The position numbers and the translations under genes are program-made. A model generated the notes under the pieces. It searched no databases, was not told the DNA's origin, and was given only the letters and a program-made list of their open reading frames with translations. DNA of 64,000 nt from Caenorhabditis elegans. Taxonomy: Eukaryota; Nematoda; Chromadorea; Rhabditida; Rhabditidae. Shown here in pieces: positions 44,690-57,066 of this stretch; position 1 is the stretch's first letter; the number at the start of each line of letters is the position of its first letter. The DNA is taken from contig NC_003283.11 of NCBI RefSeq assembly GCF_000002985.6, positions 14,322,001 through 14,386,000 of the forward strand, read 5' to 3'.

Positions 44690-45080
44690 GCCTCTGGCGC
44701 GGTTGTCTCGCGTCTCCCGCGCGTCAGGGATGCACTTTTATAAAAGTACACGGCACCGAGCCTGGCACAGGAGGCGGCTGAGGGGCGCGCGCGCCTTCTC
44801 TCCGTGCCGCCGCCTCGCTCTCCGCGACTCATGCTCCGCCTACGGAAAGGACACGACGGAGAAAGAAGAAGAAAAGGGCAAGCTCTTTGAGCAATGCCGA
44901 GATAAAGAGGGCAGATGGAGGAGCCTGGCACCTAATACTACTCGGCGCCAGCTTCTTCTTCTACTTCTGCTCTGAAACTCGGTGGAGAAACAGAGAGAAA
45001 AACGCACTTTTGGACGCCAGACTTCTCGGCGCAGGCGCCGCGGAGGAAGGGATTGAATGTCACCGAGCATATATATTCTG
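44690..45080. promoter_or_regulatory. GC-rich island with a TATA palindrome
   Basis: The stretch is unusually GC-rich for this genome (GGGGCGCGCGCGCC, CCGCCGCCTCGC, GGCGCAGGCGCCGCGG) and so stays open in several frames on both strands. It contains a perfect 14-bp palindrome ACTTTTATAAAAGT (44734-44747), which reads as a TATA box on either strand. CTCGGCGC occurs twice (about 44941 and 45024). A core promoter for an unannotated noncoding RNA, or a distant promoter of unc-39, is possible. No spliced ORF follows. Confidence 0.3.
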
Positions 45081-46611
45081 AAATAAGCACATGCGTGAGA
45101 GAGAAAAAGAGAAATGGTACTTTATATTAGTACATTGAGACTAGTTATGATGACGAGGAGATTTGAAATGTAATCAGAAGAATATCAGGTATGTTTTGGG
45201 GATTTATGGCAATGAAGCTGGGGGAAGTTAGTGGTTGAACAATTGCTTTTGAAATGAAATGGAAACTGTGATGGGTAAATGATAAGGAAAGACAAATTCT
45301 AGGTCAAGAAGATCGTCAGAAGTACAGACGATCATTGAAGTTGTGTTCTAGGCACTGATATAAAATCGTTCCTTATCACAGAAGATGAATTGATTATTTT
45401 AATTTTAAATACAATCTATTTTTCTATTTCTTTTGTGTTTACAAATCCAGATACTTTGAAAATGTTTCATAAAGAATTTGTACAGTTAAAAAAGCCTTTA
45501 CTGGAAAATCAACTATTTGACAAAACTTTCTTTCAAGAATTCAAAAATTATTGAATTTTGAACTGGTGAAGCTGAGAAGGGTATGCAAGTTCCAATCAAG
45601 GCGTCACAAGACGTATCTCCCTCGTCCATTTACTCGCCCTTACATCTATGTCAGGTACGTTTTCCAAATTGTATCACTGCGTTCCTAGACCTTTACTATA
45701 TATTTTTAAAATTTTTAAATCTTGAGCTGTGGTCTGTCGTGCTCATTTTTAAATAAATGTTTTGCATTAAGAACCTTTCCCCAGGTATTCAGGCCCACTT
45801 TCTCTATTTTTCCTGAAAATCGTGGCATTTTCATTGTTATGGATATGACGTCACGAATTCCTAACAATAAGAAATATACTTTAACACCAAATTCACTGAC
45901 ATGTTGCCGTAAATTTCAGAGGTCAAACAGAGAGCTAGAACTTTTGAAAACTTGGCTGCCAGCTCGTTTGCATGATCTCTTTGTTTTAAGTAGATATATT
46001 AAATATAGATATAACCATAGTTTAAAACTTTATCAGTACTCACAATATTTTCATTTGAATATCGCGTTGAATTTGTAAGTGTAAAACAAATTTCTTTTAG
46101 ATTTCTAGACTAGCTTGACGTCTAAAAACTGAACCTCAGAAGCTTTTCCCCCTTTCTGTTTCATATTTTATCATTGACGTTACTACACACTCACGGCACA
46201 AAAAAACTTATCAGAAGTTGCCGGAACTAGCATTTTCGATTTTTTTTTTGAGAGAAAGTGAAATGAGTGAATTGATGGGAGAGGAACATTTAGAACACGA
46301 CGACACAATTCTGTTCCTTTCCCTCTTTTTTTCGCTTTTTCCTCTCATTCCGAAACGTTCCAAATTTCATGTGTGTTCCCTGTTCCTCCGGGCATGCTGC
46401 GTCTCCACATGGCGCAATGCTATATCACTTCCCTTCAGTGCACATGCATTCCCATCTCACTCTTTTTTATTTTTCTCTCTGTTTTCTGTTCTTTTTCTCC
46501 AACATCTCATCGTTTGTCGGGGCTTGCCTAACTGACTGACACACACACACACACGTTCTTTGTAAAGTGTCCTTGTTCAGAACAGAGAGTGCGAACGAAC
46601 ACTGACAGGCA

Positions 46612-46651
46612 CCCCCCCCCCCCCCCCCGGTCCGCGCCACCGGACCGGTGT
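46612..46651. repeat. C17 tract followed by an 8-bp GC hairpin
   Basis: Seventeen C (46612-46628) run into CCGGTCCG-CGCCAC-CGGACCGG, a perfect stem of 8 bp with a 6-nt loop. A CA repeat lies just upstream (about 46538-46553). On the other strand the C-run is a G-tract, able to form a G-quadruplex. Confidence 0.85.
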
Positions 46652-48828
46652 GACGATGAGAATGCACTTTTTCGGTGAAAGTGGGTGGCGGCGGTTGTTA
46701 GTGGATGTAAGACACATCTTACGAGTTTGTACTTTTCTCATCTGAAAACATGGAGCAGATGATAGTGAGGGGAGCCCATGCGTGCCACCCAGTTCCAATG
46801 AGCACAAGAGGGTCAGGGAAGAAGAAGAGGAAGAAGAAGCATAGAAATAAGTCTATGTACTTCTGAAAGTACATGCGATGAAATACATTTACACACATTA
46901 AAAGAAATAGTGGAGCGGAGGTTCGAAGAGAACGAACTGCCAACTGATAACGATTGGGGGCGCCAGACATAAAAGAATTGAATTGATGATAAGGGATGAT
47001 GAGTTCAGGGGTTCGAATGGTTCAATAAAAAGGGGAACTTTGACAGATCTGAAAAAGCCTTGCAGTTTTTGATATAGTTTAAAAATCACAGCTTGCTATA
47101 GTTTTTCAGAATTTTAAGTGACTTTAGACACGGCGATAAATGTAAAAATTATTAACAAAAATTTCAGATTTTTCCTATCTGTCTTGTCAAAAAACTTTTT
47201 TTTACTGTTGAGGGCCACGAGATGTTGTATCAAATTTTTATTTGAGTTTCTAGTGTGACAAATCTAGTGGGAAAATCTCAAAGAATTTTCTCAAAGTTTT
47301 TCAGGTTTTCCAGTTTGCAGCTTCGTCTCCGATACAATGAGGCTTCTAGTGTTGATCACGACATTCCCTATCGATATCTAAATATATAATTTTTAATCGA
47401 CACAGAGTTCAGAAGTTCATATAGACCTTGGAAGAGCCCGAAAAAAGAACTGGGGACCTTTTTCTTTGCACTCTCTCATTTATCCCATCTCTCTTGCACA
47501 AACTCCAATATTTCATCTACACTCTCCGTGCCGTTCTTTTTCTTTTTTTTTGAAAAACGTACTAACCCATAAATCTTCGTCTCGTCGCCCACTTCCCATC
47601 CGAAACCCCTAAGTGCCACGTCACAATTATCGCATCAACGGAACGGAACCCCTTTTCTTCCAGTGTACCGAGCATTTTGGAGCAAACTTTTCATATTGTG
47701 TTAATCCGCGAAAAAGGAGGAAGACGAGCGTGGAAGGAAAAAGGAGAAGACAGGCTCATTTCACACAACAGGGGTCCGCCGTTCAAGGCAGCTGGTCTGT
47801 GCTAATAGGATACTTGGAGATGTATAAATATACGTTATAGGTGCAACTATTTTGACAACACCTGCCACGTGGTCATTGCTGAAAATTAGCTGTTATAGAT
47901 GGGGAGTATATGAAAGTTCATAAGAAGACAATCCAAGAGCAACATTATGCAGCAGAATTGCATTATTTTTTGTTGGAAAGTTACTTCTAATAGTTTTTCA
48001 AAAAAATTCAGTAAAGTCATACCGAATAAATCGAAAAATGTGTTATCAAAAATCACAAAGGTTTCAGCATTTTTCTGCTCACTTATGGACTTCCAACCTA
48101 TGAAAAATGGGAAGAAGTCTTCTTAAACTGTGCCACTACAAAACTTTCCTCAGAAGAGCAAGGAAAGACGATCTGAATTCAATAGTTTTTTTTTCACTAC
48201 ATTCAATGCCCGTAAAATAGCACAGAAAATATAATTTTGCAGGTTTTTTACAATTTAACAAGTGGTTAAGGATAGGAAAACATTCTGAAAGCTTTTTGGA
48301 AACTTCTGTATCAATCAAAAACTTGTAAGTAACTATGTATAATGTCGGAAATCTTTTTAATTCTGAGTATACTCTAGGGTTTCAGCTTTATCACGAGCTT
48401 CTGGATCTTTAAAACTGAAAAAAGCCTGAGCGACAAAAATAGAAACACAAAGAAATTCAGTTTTTCCAGATTTGGGGGTCTTCATTTTCCTGAAAATTTT
48501 AGAACACAGCTGCCAATAACACATACTTGGTATTTTTGTAGATAATGGTCCCTTTACAATATGTTCAATTGGTAATGGTTTCCCATATGTGAATAAAAAG
48601 TAATTTAATAAACTTAAACCTCCTAAAATTTTCAAAATCTCAAGTTGAAATTGTAAATTTTCAGTTTTCAAAAAAAAATTAACGTTATCAAGAAATTTTG
48701 AACGCTTAAAACTCGAATCAATTGAGAAACATTTGAACAAATAAATTTCAAATCGTGTTTAAAAAAATGTATCCAATTTCAGAAGGATTACAATAATTTC
48801 AGATTTAAATAGTAGATCATATACTTTT

Positions 48829-48970
48829 AACACCTGCGATTGTTATCTGATCTACAGTTTCGATAAGAAAGGTGTTGACTGCTGCTCCAACTCCCCAAAT
48901 TGGTGACGAGAGCAGATGGATCCGCAGGAAGTACAAATTGTTCTCCATCTGCAACCAGACATTATGTGCC
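48829..48970. promoter_or_regulatory. candidate enhancer 2.5 kb upstream of unc-39
   Basis: Two T-box half-sites face each other (AACACCT at 48829-48835 and AGGTGTT at about 48870-48876). Between them are two GATA motifs (TTATCT, GATAAG). CACGTG and CAGATG E-boxes follow within 100 nt. The block is less AT-rich and less repetitive than its surroundings. Binding is not shown by sequence alone. Confidence 0.25.
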
Positions 48971-51364
48971 ACGTGGTAGTCGATTGAGGTGCTATAAATG
49001 ACCAGATATTGACCGTTTTTGGAATCTAATTACAGACAATGAACGTATTCAACTAACAGCTGTATAGAGTATGTGGGTGTCTGGTGACTTATGACTTATA
49101 TGGTTATGACACTAAATTTGAAGAGTGTCGAATATTGCAGCAGATTTGCAAATTCCCCATAATTCGAGGTATTGTTTGCAACAATAGATATTATTGTTCC
49201 TTATAATTCATCAAACAATATTAATCAGCATTTTGCATTTGTTTGAAAGTACCAAATTTTGTAAAAGCCTTGAATAGGGATGGCAAACCGAGCGCCCTGT
49301 TTTTCAAAAGTAATTTCTCGAGTTTTAATTTGGTTTTAAAAAAACGATGTTCAGATATTGGAACAAGCCGAAACTATCGAATCAGCTAAAAAACAGGCAA
49401 CGAATACGACAAGTATCCGTAAAACCAAACTCCGTAGTTATTCCGATGCGCCGGCTATAGTTCTGCTCACCTCTGAAGCAAATTCATTGGGCAGATTGAT
49501 GGTATAACTAAATTTTAAAAAAGCTAAATAAATTAAAATGTTCAAAAATGATTCGTCAGTTGACATTTTTTGATAATAGATACATCAGAAAACATATTAT
49601 ACAAGTTAATACTGCATGAATTGAAATGTAAAAAAAGAGTTTACAATGGGAATGTAGCATAAGTACCACCCACAGTCAACTGCGAATTTACGACAAAAAA
49701 TAAAGTTACAAAAGTTTAGAAAAAACAATGTAATTATCAGTTTATCTGATATCCCGTATTTTTATATCTTGGTTCACTTTGGTTTTATCAAAAATTTGTC
49801 AACTGACAAAATACTTGTCACAATTTTTTCTACATTTTACCAGTAAAATTTGTTTTAACTAAAACCAAAGAAAACCGAAATATAAACTGTCAAAATAAAA
49901 CAATGGGGATGTAATTTTATTAGGTAAAATATGGTGACAATAAATAGCCAATATCAAATCTACAAAAGAGGAATAGTTGATGTACACTACTAATGAAAGC
50001 AAATGGTATAAAGAATACGCCTCTTTGCATTATTGACCGACTACCGTATGCTCGTCAATCAATGTTTTGCTAGGAGAAAAGAGCACGTCAGTTCAATTGT
50101 TGAGGACTGTAGAAATTGGTGACAGATGTGATGAAAAACGAGAACATGATTATCAATTGGATTACGTGGGTACTTTTTTAATTGAAGTCACTAACTATAA
50201 ATAAAACACTTGGAATTTCTTTTAGCCGGCTTTCTCGAAGTTCATATGTTGATAAATATAAAAATAGAGTTTCAATATTTCTATTTGCTCTAAATTCTTC
50301 AAAACTACCGAAAAATTAATTATTACCCAATTAAATACTATAAAAAATTAATTTCTTAATGAGACCTCTTGAAACCTTCCTGCAATTTTTTTTGACGGTT
50401 CAAAACTTTTCAATTTTCCCAGTTGGTCCGTGTCGCAGCGGTTAAATTAAGTGGGTGCAAGAAAGGTAATAAAATTTGTGCACACTTAGCCATTATAAAA
50501 AAACAACAAAAACTCAAAATAAATAACCAAAATAAGCAAGATATAGAATTAATTGTATAAAAGATAATTTCCGGTCACTGTCAACAAGCTGTGAAAATTA
50601 GAAATTATAGCTAAAACCTATTTTATTGCAGTCCACTTGAACTTTAAAAATGATTAAAACTTTGTGAAATTTTGAAGAATTCGTATAAAAATTCGGTCTT
50701 ATGAGATCAGTTTAAGTTTTGTAGTGAAAAAAATACATTTCAGTTCTCCAAGTAACACTGTTTTATTTCTTCTAACTATACGAGCAAGTTTCAAGTTCAT
50801 TTACGCCCACAAAAATTTCAAAACTATTCTCCCAAAAATGTGTATCTTATTATTCACTACAGTAATCTGAGCCCATGTTTCTTTCAAAATGTTCATCCCC
50901 TCATTCCACGACAAAACGAGAATGTTTAGCTATTAACTGGCTGCTTAAAAATTCAAAAGTCTCAATGAAAGGAAAGGTAATCTGAGACTGCACTTTGTTT
51001 CCATATTTCTTCTTCTTCTTTTCAGCTCTTCTTATTTTTTCAAACTTCAGCCTCTTCGTCATTTCGTTCCGGTCTCAGCCATACTGTCAGGAGTCAGTCC
51101 GGAAATCATCATCCAATTAATATCTGCAGAGGCCCATCCTCACCTCCTAACAACGTGAGGGCTCCTATTTCAAACGAGAAGCTACTCGAATTCGACACTT
51201 TTATTCTCGCCTATAATTAATCCTCAACACAAATTTCCCTCCCACCACCTCATCCCAAAAGAGCTCTACAGGTGCCTCCCCCTCTTGGACTGTTGTACCG
51301 TACCCCTCAACACAATATTGCTCGATTAGCCCCGCCCATTTGGTCTTCTAGGAACGTTTGCAAG

Positions 51365-53799
51365 ATGAGTAGTATTCCACCTTATTTCATGACAGACCAT
51401 CCGCCAATTGACACTTCTTCATATTTCGATTGTTATCAACAACATCAGCTGCCACTTCAATATACATTCACTTCATCTTCAAATTCAAACACCTCTAACT
51501 CTTCAACATCGCCTTCTCACATCTCGGATCAATTTTCATCATCTGGAGGTCCGCCCTACGAGCTTTCGTCTCATATTCTGACACCGTCTTCTGTAATTCC
51601 GACTCCTTCTCCGTCGGTGGCATCTGCTTCAATCAGCTCACCGACTATTCCAGCTTTTGGGTGCACAATGTCCGAATATTCAATGGAACAGGTTGGTTGT
51701 GGTATTAAATTTTTAGCGAGGGAAATCAAATATCAGAACTTGAAAAAAAGGTTTCTACTCGAAGTCTAACTATTTCGAAATGTCACAGTTTAGTGCTGGA
51801 AACCTGGCTCTGGACGATACGGTGTTTTTTTCAGGTGTTTTTTGACAGTTTCCATGATAGTTGACTTGTTGTAATAACTGGAAGCTGTGTTTTGTTAATA
51901 AAAAAGTCTAGAACGTGGAATGAATTCTCGAAAAAGTACCACTTGAAAAACAAAACTTCCGGGTTGCCAGCCATATCACAAGCCGACTTGTTCGCTTTTA
52001 ATGTTCTCAAAATTTTCGTTGAATTTGAAAGTTTAGTGTTTCACAAATTTTTTTGGTGATAGATGTGTATACCTAACAGGCTTACCGCAAATTTCACAAA
52101 GTCAAAAATACATTCAAAAACTTGTGAAATCTTAAATATTCATAACTGTCTCAAAGTAACTTTTTTTAAAAACATGTTCAACATGCACATAGATCAACTG
52201 TAGTTTTTATGATTCTTGAGTTTCATCTAAAAACTCAAATTTATTCCCAACAATTTTAGATGGAAGCAATCTCCACATCCCTGTTTCAAGCTAGAGATGG
52301 TGATCGATTGGTAGCATTCTTCAAGCAGTTGGAGTCATTGTACGGACCAAATGCAGTAGATCATTTGCGAAGTGAAGCTATCATCGTAGGTATGTTTGAT
52401 TAGATAGTGATATTTTTGAAAATACTTTGTTCCGCAAGTATCTGATATAGAACTTTACAAAGACTCATTTCTTCAAACTGATCCATTTTTTGCTATAAGA
52501 AATTTCTAAAAAATATCCTATAGCAGAAAAAGTTGCTCCCGTAATCCTTCCGACTTGAAAAACTGCGGTAATATCTGCTGTCAACACTCTCACTATTGCT
52601 ATGTATTTTAGTTCTTCTATATCAATAACGCAATTTCCTCGATTTTGAATAATACCTCATTCGATTGCGTTATATCCTGCTCTTCTCAAATTCCAAACCA
52701 TTTATTGCGTTGACTCTTTTTAGTACCCGCCATTCCATCTAACCCTATTCTCCAATTTCAGCCTACACATATGCCTTATATCATTCCAATGAATTCGAGA
52801 CACTCTTCCACCTTCTCTCGAATCGACATTTTCAACAGCGTCATTACAATGATCTACAAGATATTTGGCATCATGCAAGGTACAAGGAAAGTCAGCTGAA
52901 ACGTGGCAAAGAACTGAATCCAGTGGAAAAATATCGGCTGAGACGAAAGTTTCCGGCTCCGAAAACAATTTGGGATGGTGAGGAGATTGTGTACAGTTTC
53001 AAGGATTCGAGTAGGAAATTTTTGAAACAATTTTTCCGCAACGTCTCTGAATATCCGACCCAGGAGCAGAAAAGAGAGATTTCAAGAGCAACAGGACTCA
53101 AAATTGTACAGGTTTGTGAGAAAAATATTAACTTCAAAATTGCTTATTTAGTCAGTAAATTAAGGAGAAGTTAGTAGAATCCCTGGGTAAAACTTTTCAC
53201 ATTTTAACTGACTATGTACAGTACTTATTACCAGCTGCCAAGTCGTAAACGCTTGCGTGCTATCCTTGTCTGAGTTGAGTTTGCTTATATTTTTCCAACA
53301 ATGATTGTAAAAAGGAATGCGTGAAAAGACAGTTGCCGACTAGTCGCAACTGAGCAGACGGCTTCTCCGAAAGAATTTGTTTATAAGATCTGCAAGGTCA
53401 AATTGTAAGGATCATAAATTATCTGTTTCATTTTATTGTCAAATTTCGAGTAGAAGATTAGTGTGATTACAAGGATTCTATGGTAGAACAAACTAAAATA
53501 GGATCTGAAAAAGCCGGAGCGTAAATTAGTACATGGTAAAGTAATCTCGAACAAATTTCAATTTTATTTTTCAGATTTCAAATTGGTTCAAAAACCGTCG
53601 CCAACGGGACAAATCGAACAATTCAGCCAAATGCTCCCCACCTTCCAGCTCGAGCAGCACTAATGGTGGCAGTGACTTTCTTCCAATAATAACTCCGCAA
53701 AGCTTTAACTTGGCAGCTGCTCCATTCAATATGAACATGATCTATGGTACATTACGTGACAGTCAGTCTGATAATGATCAATTCACTTTCAATCCGTAA
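51365..53799 (+). CDS. unc-39: SIX4/5-class homeodomain transcription factor
   Basis: Four exons (51365-51691, 52260-52389, 52762-53111, 53575-53799) give 343 aa from the first ATG. An in-frame ATG at 51389 (MTDHPPID) would give 335 aa and may be the true start. The N-terminal 109 residues are Ser/Pro/Thr-rich and disordered. The SIX domain follows (about 111-220: LFQARDGDRLVAFFKQLESL ... HFQQRHYNDLQDIWHHARYK). The homeodomain lies at about 221-280, with ISNWFKNRRQRDK as the recognition helix. The linker WDGEEIVYSFKDSSRK is of the Six4/5 type rather than Six1/2 (which has GEET-x-CFKE-x-SR) or Six3/6. UNC-39 is known to act in head mesoderm and in the migration and fate of neurons such as CAN. 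Donors of exons 1 and 3 are weak GTTGG/GTTTG forms but keep frame. AATAAA lies at 53867. Confidence 0.94.
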
Positions 53800-54138
53800 T
53801 TTTTTTTAAAATAAAAGTAAAGTATTTACCCATTGTATATTTGAAATGCTTTAAAAGTGCAAAAAGAATAAACTGTTATTTTTAGAAGTTTGCCAGGCTA
53901 TAATTTTTTTTTTGATATTTAAATCTGAATTCAAGAATCTGGAAAAATATCAGAATTTCAAGGTTTCTTGCAAGGTTTTTTGAAACACTGAAAAAATAAA
54001 AACAAATTTATTGAAACAAAAAACCGTAGCACATATTGCGGACATAAATAAATAGAGACAAAATGCAAGATCACAAATAACCCCGAAACAAAATATATTA
54101 GAACTTCGTAGATGTCGGATATTGGCATACTATATAAT
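53800..54138. other. convergent 3' region between unc-39 and the GPCR gene
   Basis: The 339 nt hold the 3' UTRs of both genes. AATAAA for unc-39 is at 53867-53872. T-rich sequence at about 53905-53915 and A-rich runs at 53995-54025 serve as 3' processing region. Nothing else is seen. Confidence 0.5.
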
Positions 54139-57066
54139 CTATCCAGTAAGTGAAGTGCTCAAAATCTCCTTCGCCTCCTTCTTCACAATTCGACACCGAA
54201 TCCTTCGTTCCAGCCATCTGAAACACCTCAAAATCGGAGGATTTTTTAGAATCTCGGAGCTCAATGATACACTCACTTTTCGAATCGAACTTTGCCGAAA
54301 TAGGCCAATGTGTTGGTTGCCGAGTTGAGAATGACAAGGAAGTCTGAGATTCGCGTGACTTTTGTCATGAATGGGCCGAAGTTTATACTGTTTTCAATGA
54401 GAACCTCGTAGAGATCAATCAATGTTGGCAGGGATCTGAAAATTGAAAATTTGAGCTACCAAGTTTTTATGTTATGTAACAAAATAATTAGTACTGTCTT
54501 GGCATTTGGCGATGATTTCTTGCTCAAGGTAAACACTTGGCATGACGTTTTTTGACCGCACTTCAAGTTCAGCCCAGGCTTGATTCAACTCTTGGCAATG
54601 CTTTCTAGGTTTAAACAACACAGAATAGTTCGGACAAAATATTGGAAATAGTTGGATCATATTTGAGTTAAACATAGAGTATGGTCTAAACAACGCACAG
54701 TTTCTACATCTCTTGCAAAAGCTTTGCCACCTTTTGAACCAAGTTCCCACTTTTGGGATCAAACTTGGAGTGGCCAAAAAAAGTTTGAAGTTCTAGCCTA
54801 TACTCACCTCAAAATCAGAAATTTGACAACAATGAACACAGCTAACGCCTTCGATGCTTTATCCTTCAATTCCTCCGTCACCAGTGTGTTTCTACTTCTC
54901 TTCTGACTCTCAAAAAGCCTCCTCCGTTCCTTGACATTCTGATGCATTTTGTATTCAGTGAACAATGACAGCGTGGAGATGAAAAGCATTGGTCCCAATG
55001 TCTCTGTTGTCATGGTAAGGGCAACTTTGAATTGAAAATACTGAAACAATGGGATTTATAGAATAGAGTGAATAGATGGTTACGTACCCAATAAGAATCT
55101 CCTCTGAGTTGTGTCATCTGGAGCATTTTTGATTCAGTCTGATGAACTTCATCAAAGCATGTAATAAGGTTGAATTCAAAGTAGGAAGTGCTATGAATGA
55201 CGAAGCAGAGGATTACCAGAAGGACTGAAAGTATTAAGTTCAATATTCAGAGAGAACAGAAATTTTAGTGAATTTTGTGAAATTATTTCAAAAATAATGT
55301 ATTTTAAACTATCAATTAAGTATGCAACACTAGTTATTATGACGAAGAGTGGTCTAAAATTCGGGATTCTCCTTTTTGAATAATTCACTTTTCATTCCTT
55401 TTCCGAAACTTTCAAATTGTTGCCCTTTTCACATACTTGGAACTAGAAATGGTCTGAAGAATCTTCTGAAATTTGCTCCTCTTTTTCCAGCATTGCTTCT
55501 GGTGTGAAATTCATAGAACATTTCGGCTGGAAATGAAATTGTGAACTTTGCCGACTCTGTGGAAGATGGCTGAGCAGCTGTGCTCATTTTGCTTGCAGAT
55601 ATTGATTTTCTCTAAAAAATATGATTCCTTAAATTTGAAAACAAAATGTGTGTCACTACCGATCTTCCATAATGTGATGCAAATTTGAGTGGATTGTTGA
55701 CAACTCTGTATCGGATGTATGTGATGTAGCAAACTAGCATCGGCTGAAAAATAAATCAAAAATTATTAAATTTCCTTTTAAATTTTGCATACCGATGACA
55801 TGGCAAAGCTATTCCGTATTCCATACAGAATAAGAATCATATCCTGATGTTGGTAGAAGATATTGGTACGAAATAGGAGAATACTAAGAGGTTCAATGCT
55901 TAGGAAAAGAACGGTAGTCATCGTAAGCATAAAATCCATGAGACACAAAGTATATAAAGCTGCTGACATTCTTCTATTCAAGTGCCCATTTCGAAGGAAT
56001 CCAATAGCATAGACAGTGCCAATGGCAGAGAAAATTGCAGCGGATATTGTGACGGGGCCCTGAAGAAATATAATGTATTTTTTGAATTAGTTCAAGCATT
56101 TTCTGAAAAGTATAGTACCACTGATTTCCGACGTCACATATCAATCCCTGGTTAGTTTTTTATTGTTCGAAGTCCCTAAAAAGCGTTTCCCCTAATCCGA
56201 AAGTCGTCAATTCTTTTCCAGAAACATCTATAGCTTTAGAAGGATTAAAACTTTTCCAAATTTAGACAGTCTAGAAAAAATTTGCAATATTAGTCGGCTG
56301 GAGGAACACAACATCATAATCTCCTGATCTAATGAGATTAAGGATAGAGGGAAATAAAAAATGATGACTGTTAAAAATAATGAATCAAATAAATGTATGT
56401 TTTGATGACGATCGAGAATTCTAGAGTCCAGTAACCAGAATTAGTCCAAAACCAGAATTATGAAATTTAAAAGTTTAAAATTTAAAGATTTCCGAAAAGT
56501 TAATGATTTCAAAAAAAAATCAAAGTTTGAAAATCAAAGAAAAATGAACCTTTCTAGTTCTATGGTATTTTAGAGTAACCACCAATTTTGAAACTAAAGT
56601 TCAAATAATTTTACATCAACAAGTACGACATATTGCTCAAAATATCAGAAATTGAATTGTCAGGTGCACTTAATTATACCCCAATGTTTGGTGGTTCTAT
56701 AGTCTGAGCCTGCCTGCCTGCCTACCGCGATCAAATTTTTTATTGTCGAGTTACGCTACGGCAGCAGCCGGGAATTTTCCGGAATCGACCACCAAATATC
56801 CTATGCAATTTTGAAAGTTTACCAAAATTATTTTTTCAAATAATTTGTTTTTGAAAAAAACTAAAAGTGGCCCAAGCTAATTTTCTTTTTTTTTTAAATC
56901 TACACAACAAATACACATGTAAGTAAAAATATGTGTTAATTCAAAGAAATTTTACATATAAACTCACATCGAGCCATAATGTAAACTGTGGAGAATCATC
57001 TGATGCTCTGTATTGACATGAATAAAGTTTTGTAAACACCGTCCAATTATCATCTGTTTCATTCAT
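54139..57066 (-). CDS. divergent rhodopsin-like (class A) GPCR, peptide-receptor type
   Basis: Eight exons (57066-56968, 56059-55793, 55743-55660, 55611-55437, 55224-55088, 55040-54808, 54435-54277, 54217-54139) join in phase to 410 aa. The first intron is 908 nt; most others are shorter. The first helix is GPVTISAAIFSAIGTVYAIG and the second starts ALYTLCLMDFMLTMTTVLF, with a Leu-Met-Asp in place of the usual L-x-x-x-D. The third helix ends YITYIRYRVVNNPLKF, the DRY-type motif with Ile-Arg-Tyr and the classical Pro-Leu. The seventh is DFLVILNSATNTLAYFG, with NTLAY for NPxxY. The layout resembles nematode FMRFamide-type peptide receptors. The ligand is unknown. Intracellular loop 3 is basic (KERRRLFESQKRSR). 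CTTTTCAG 14 nt before the ATG suggests trans-splicing or an unseen 5' exon. Confidence 0.85.

Larger units (their letters stand above)
40403..51364. other. 11-kb gene-free region upstream of unc-39
   Basis: I find no gene with splice-consistent exons. ORFs such as 48740-48357 (minus), 44688-44975 and 46218-46535 have no domain, no partner exons and biased composition. A short inverted repeat lies at 40728-40815 (ACCATTTTGC and its complement). A purine-rich tract is at about 42600-42710. A GC-rich island (44690-45080), a C17 tract with a hairpin (46612-46651), a GTAGGCA hairpin (43952-43970) and a cluster of transcription-factor-like sites (48829-48970) are described separately. Long upstream regions are usual for developmental homeobox genes, so much of this may regulate unc-39. 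Confidence 0.45.

Noticed and set aside
44491-45081. Overlapping Arg-rich ORFs on both strands of the GC-rich island
   Set aside because: Lack of stops is explained by GC content. Translations are low complexity and no splice signals connect them.
48357-48740. 127-codon minus-strand ORF
   Set aside because: Long for chance, but there is no domain, no signal peptide and no flanking exons, and Phe/Lys/Leu bias is that of background.
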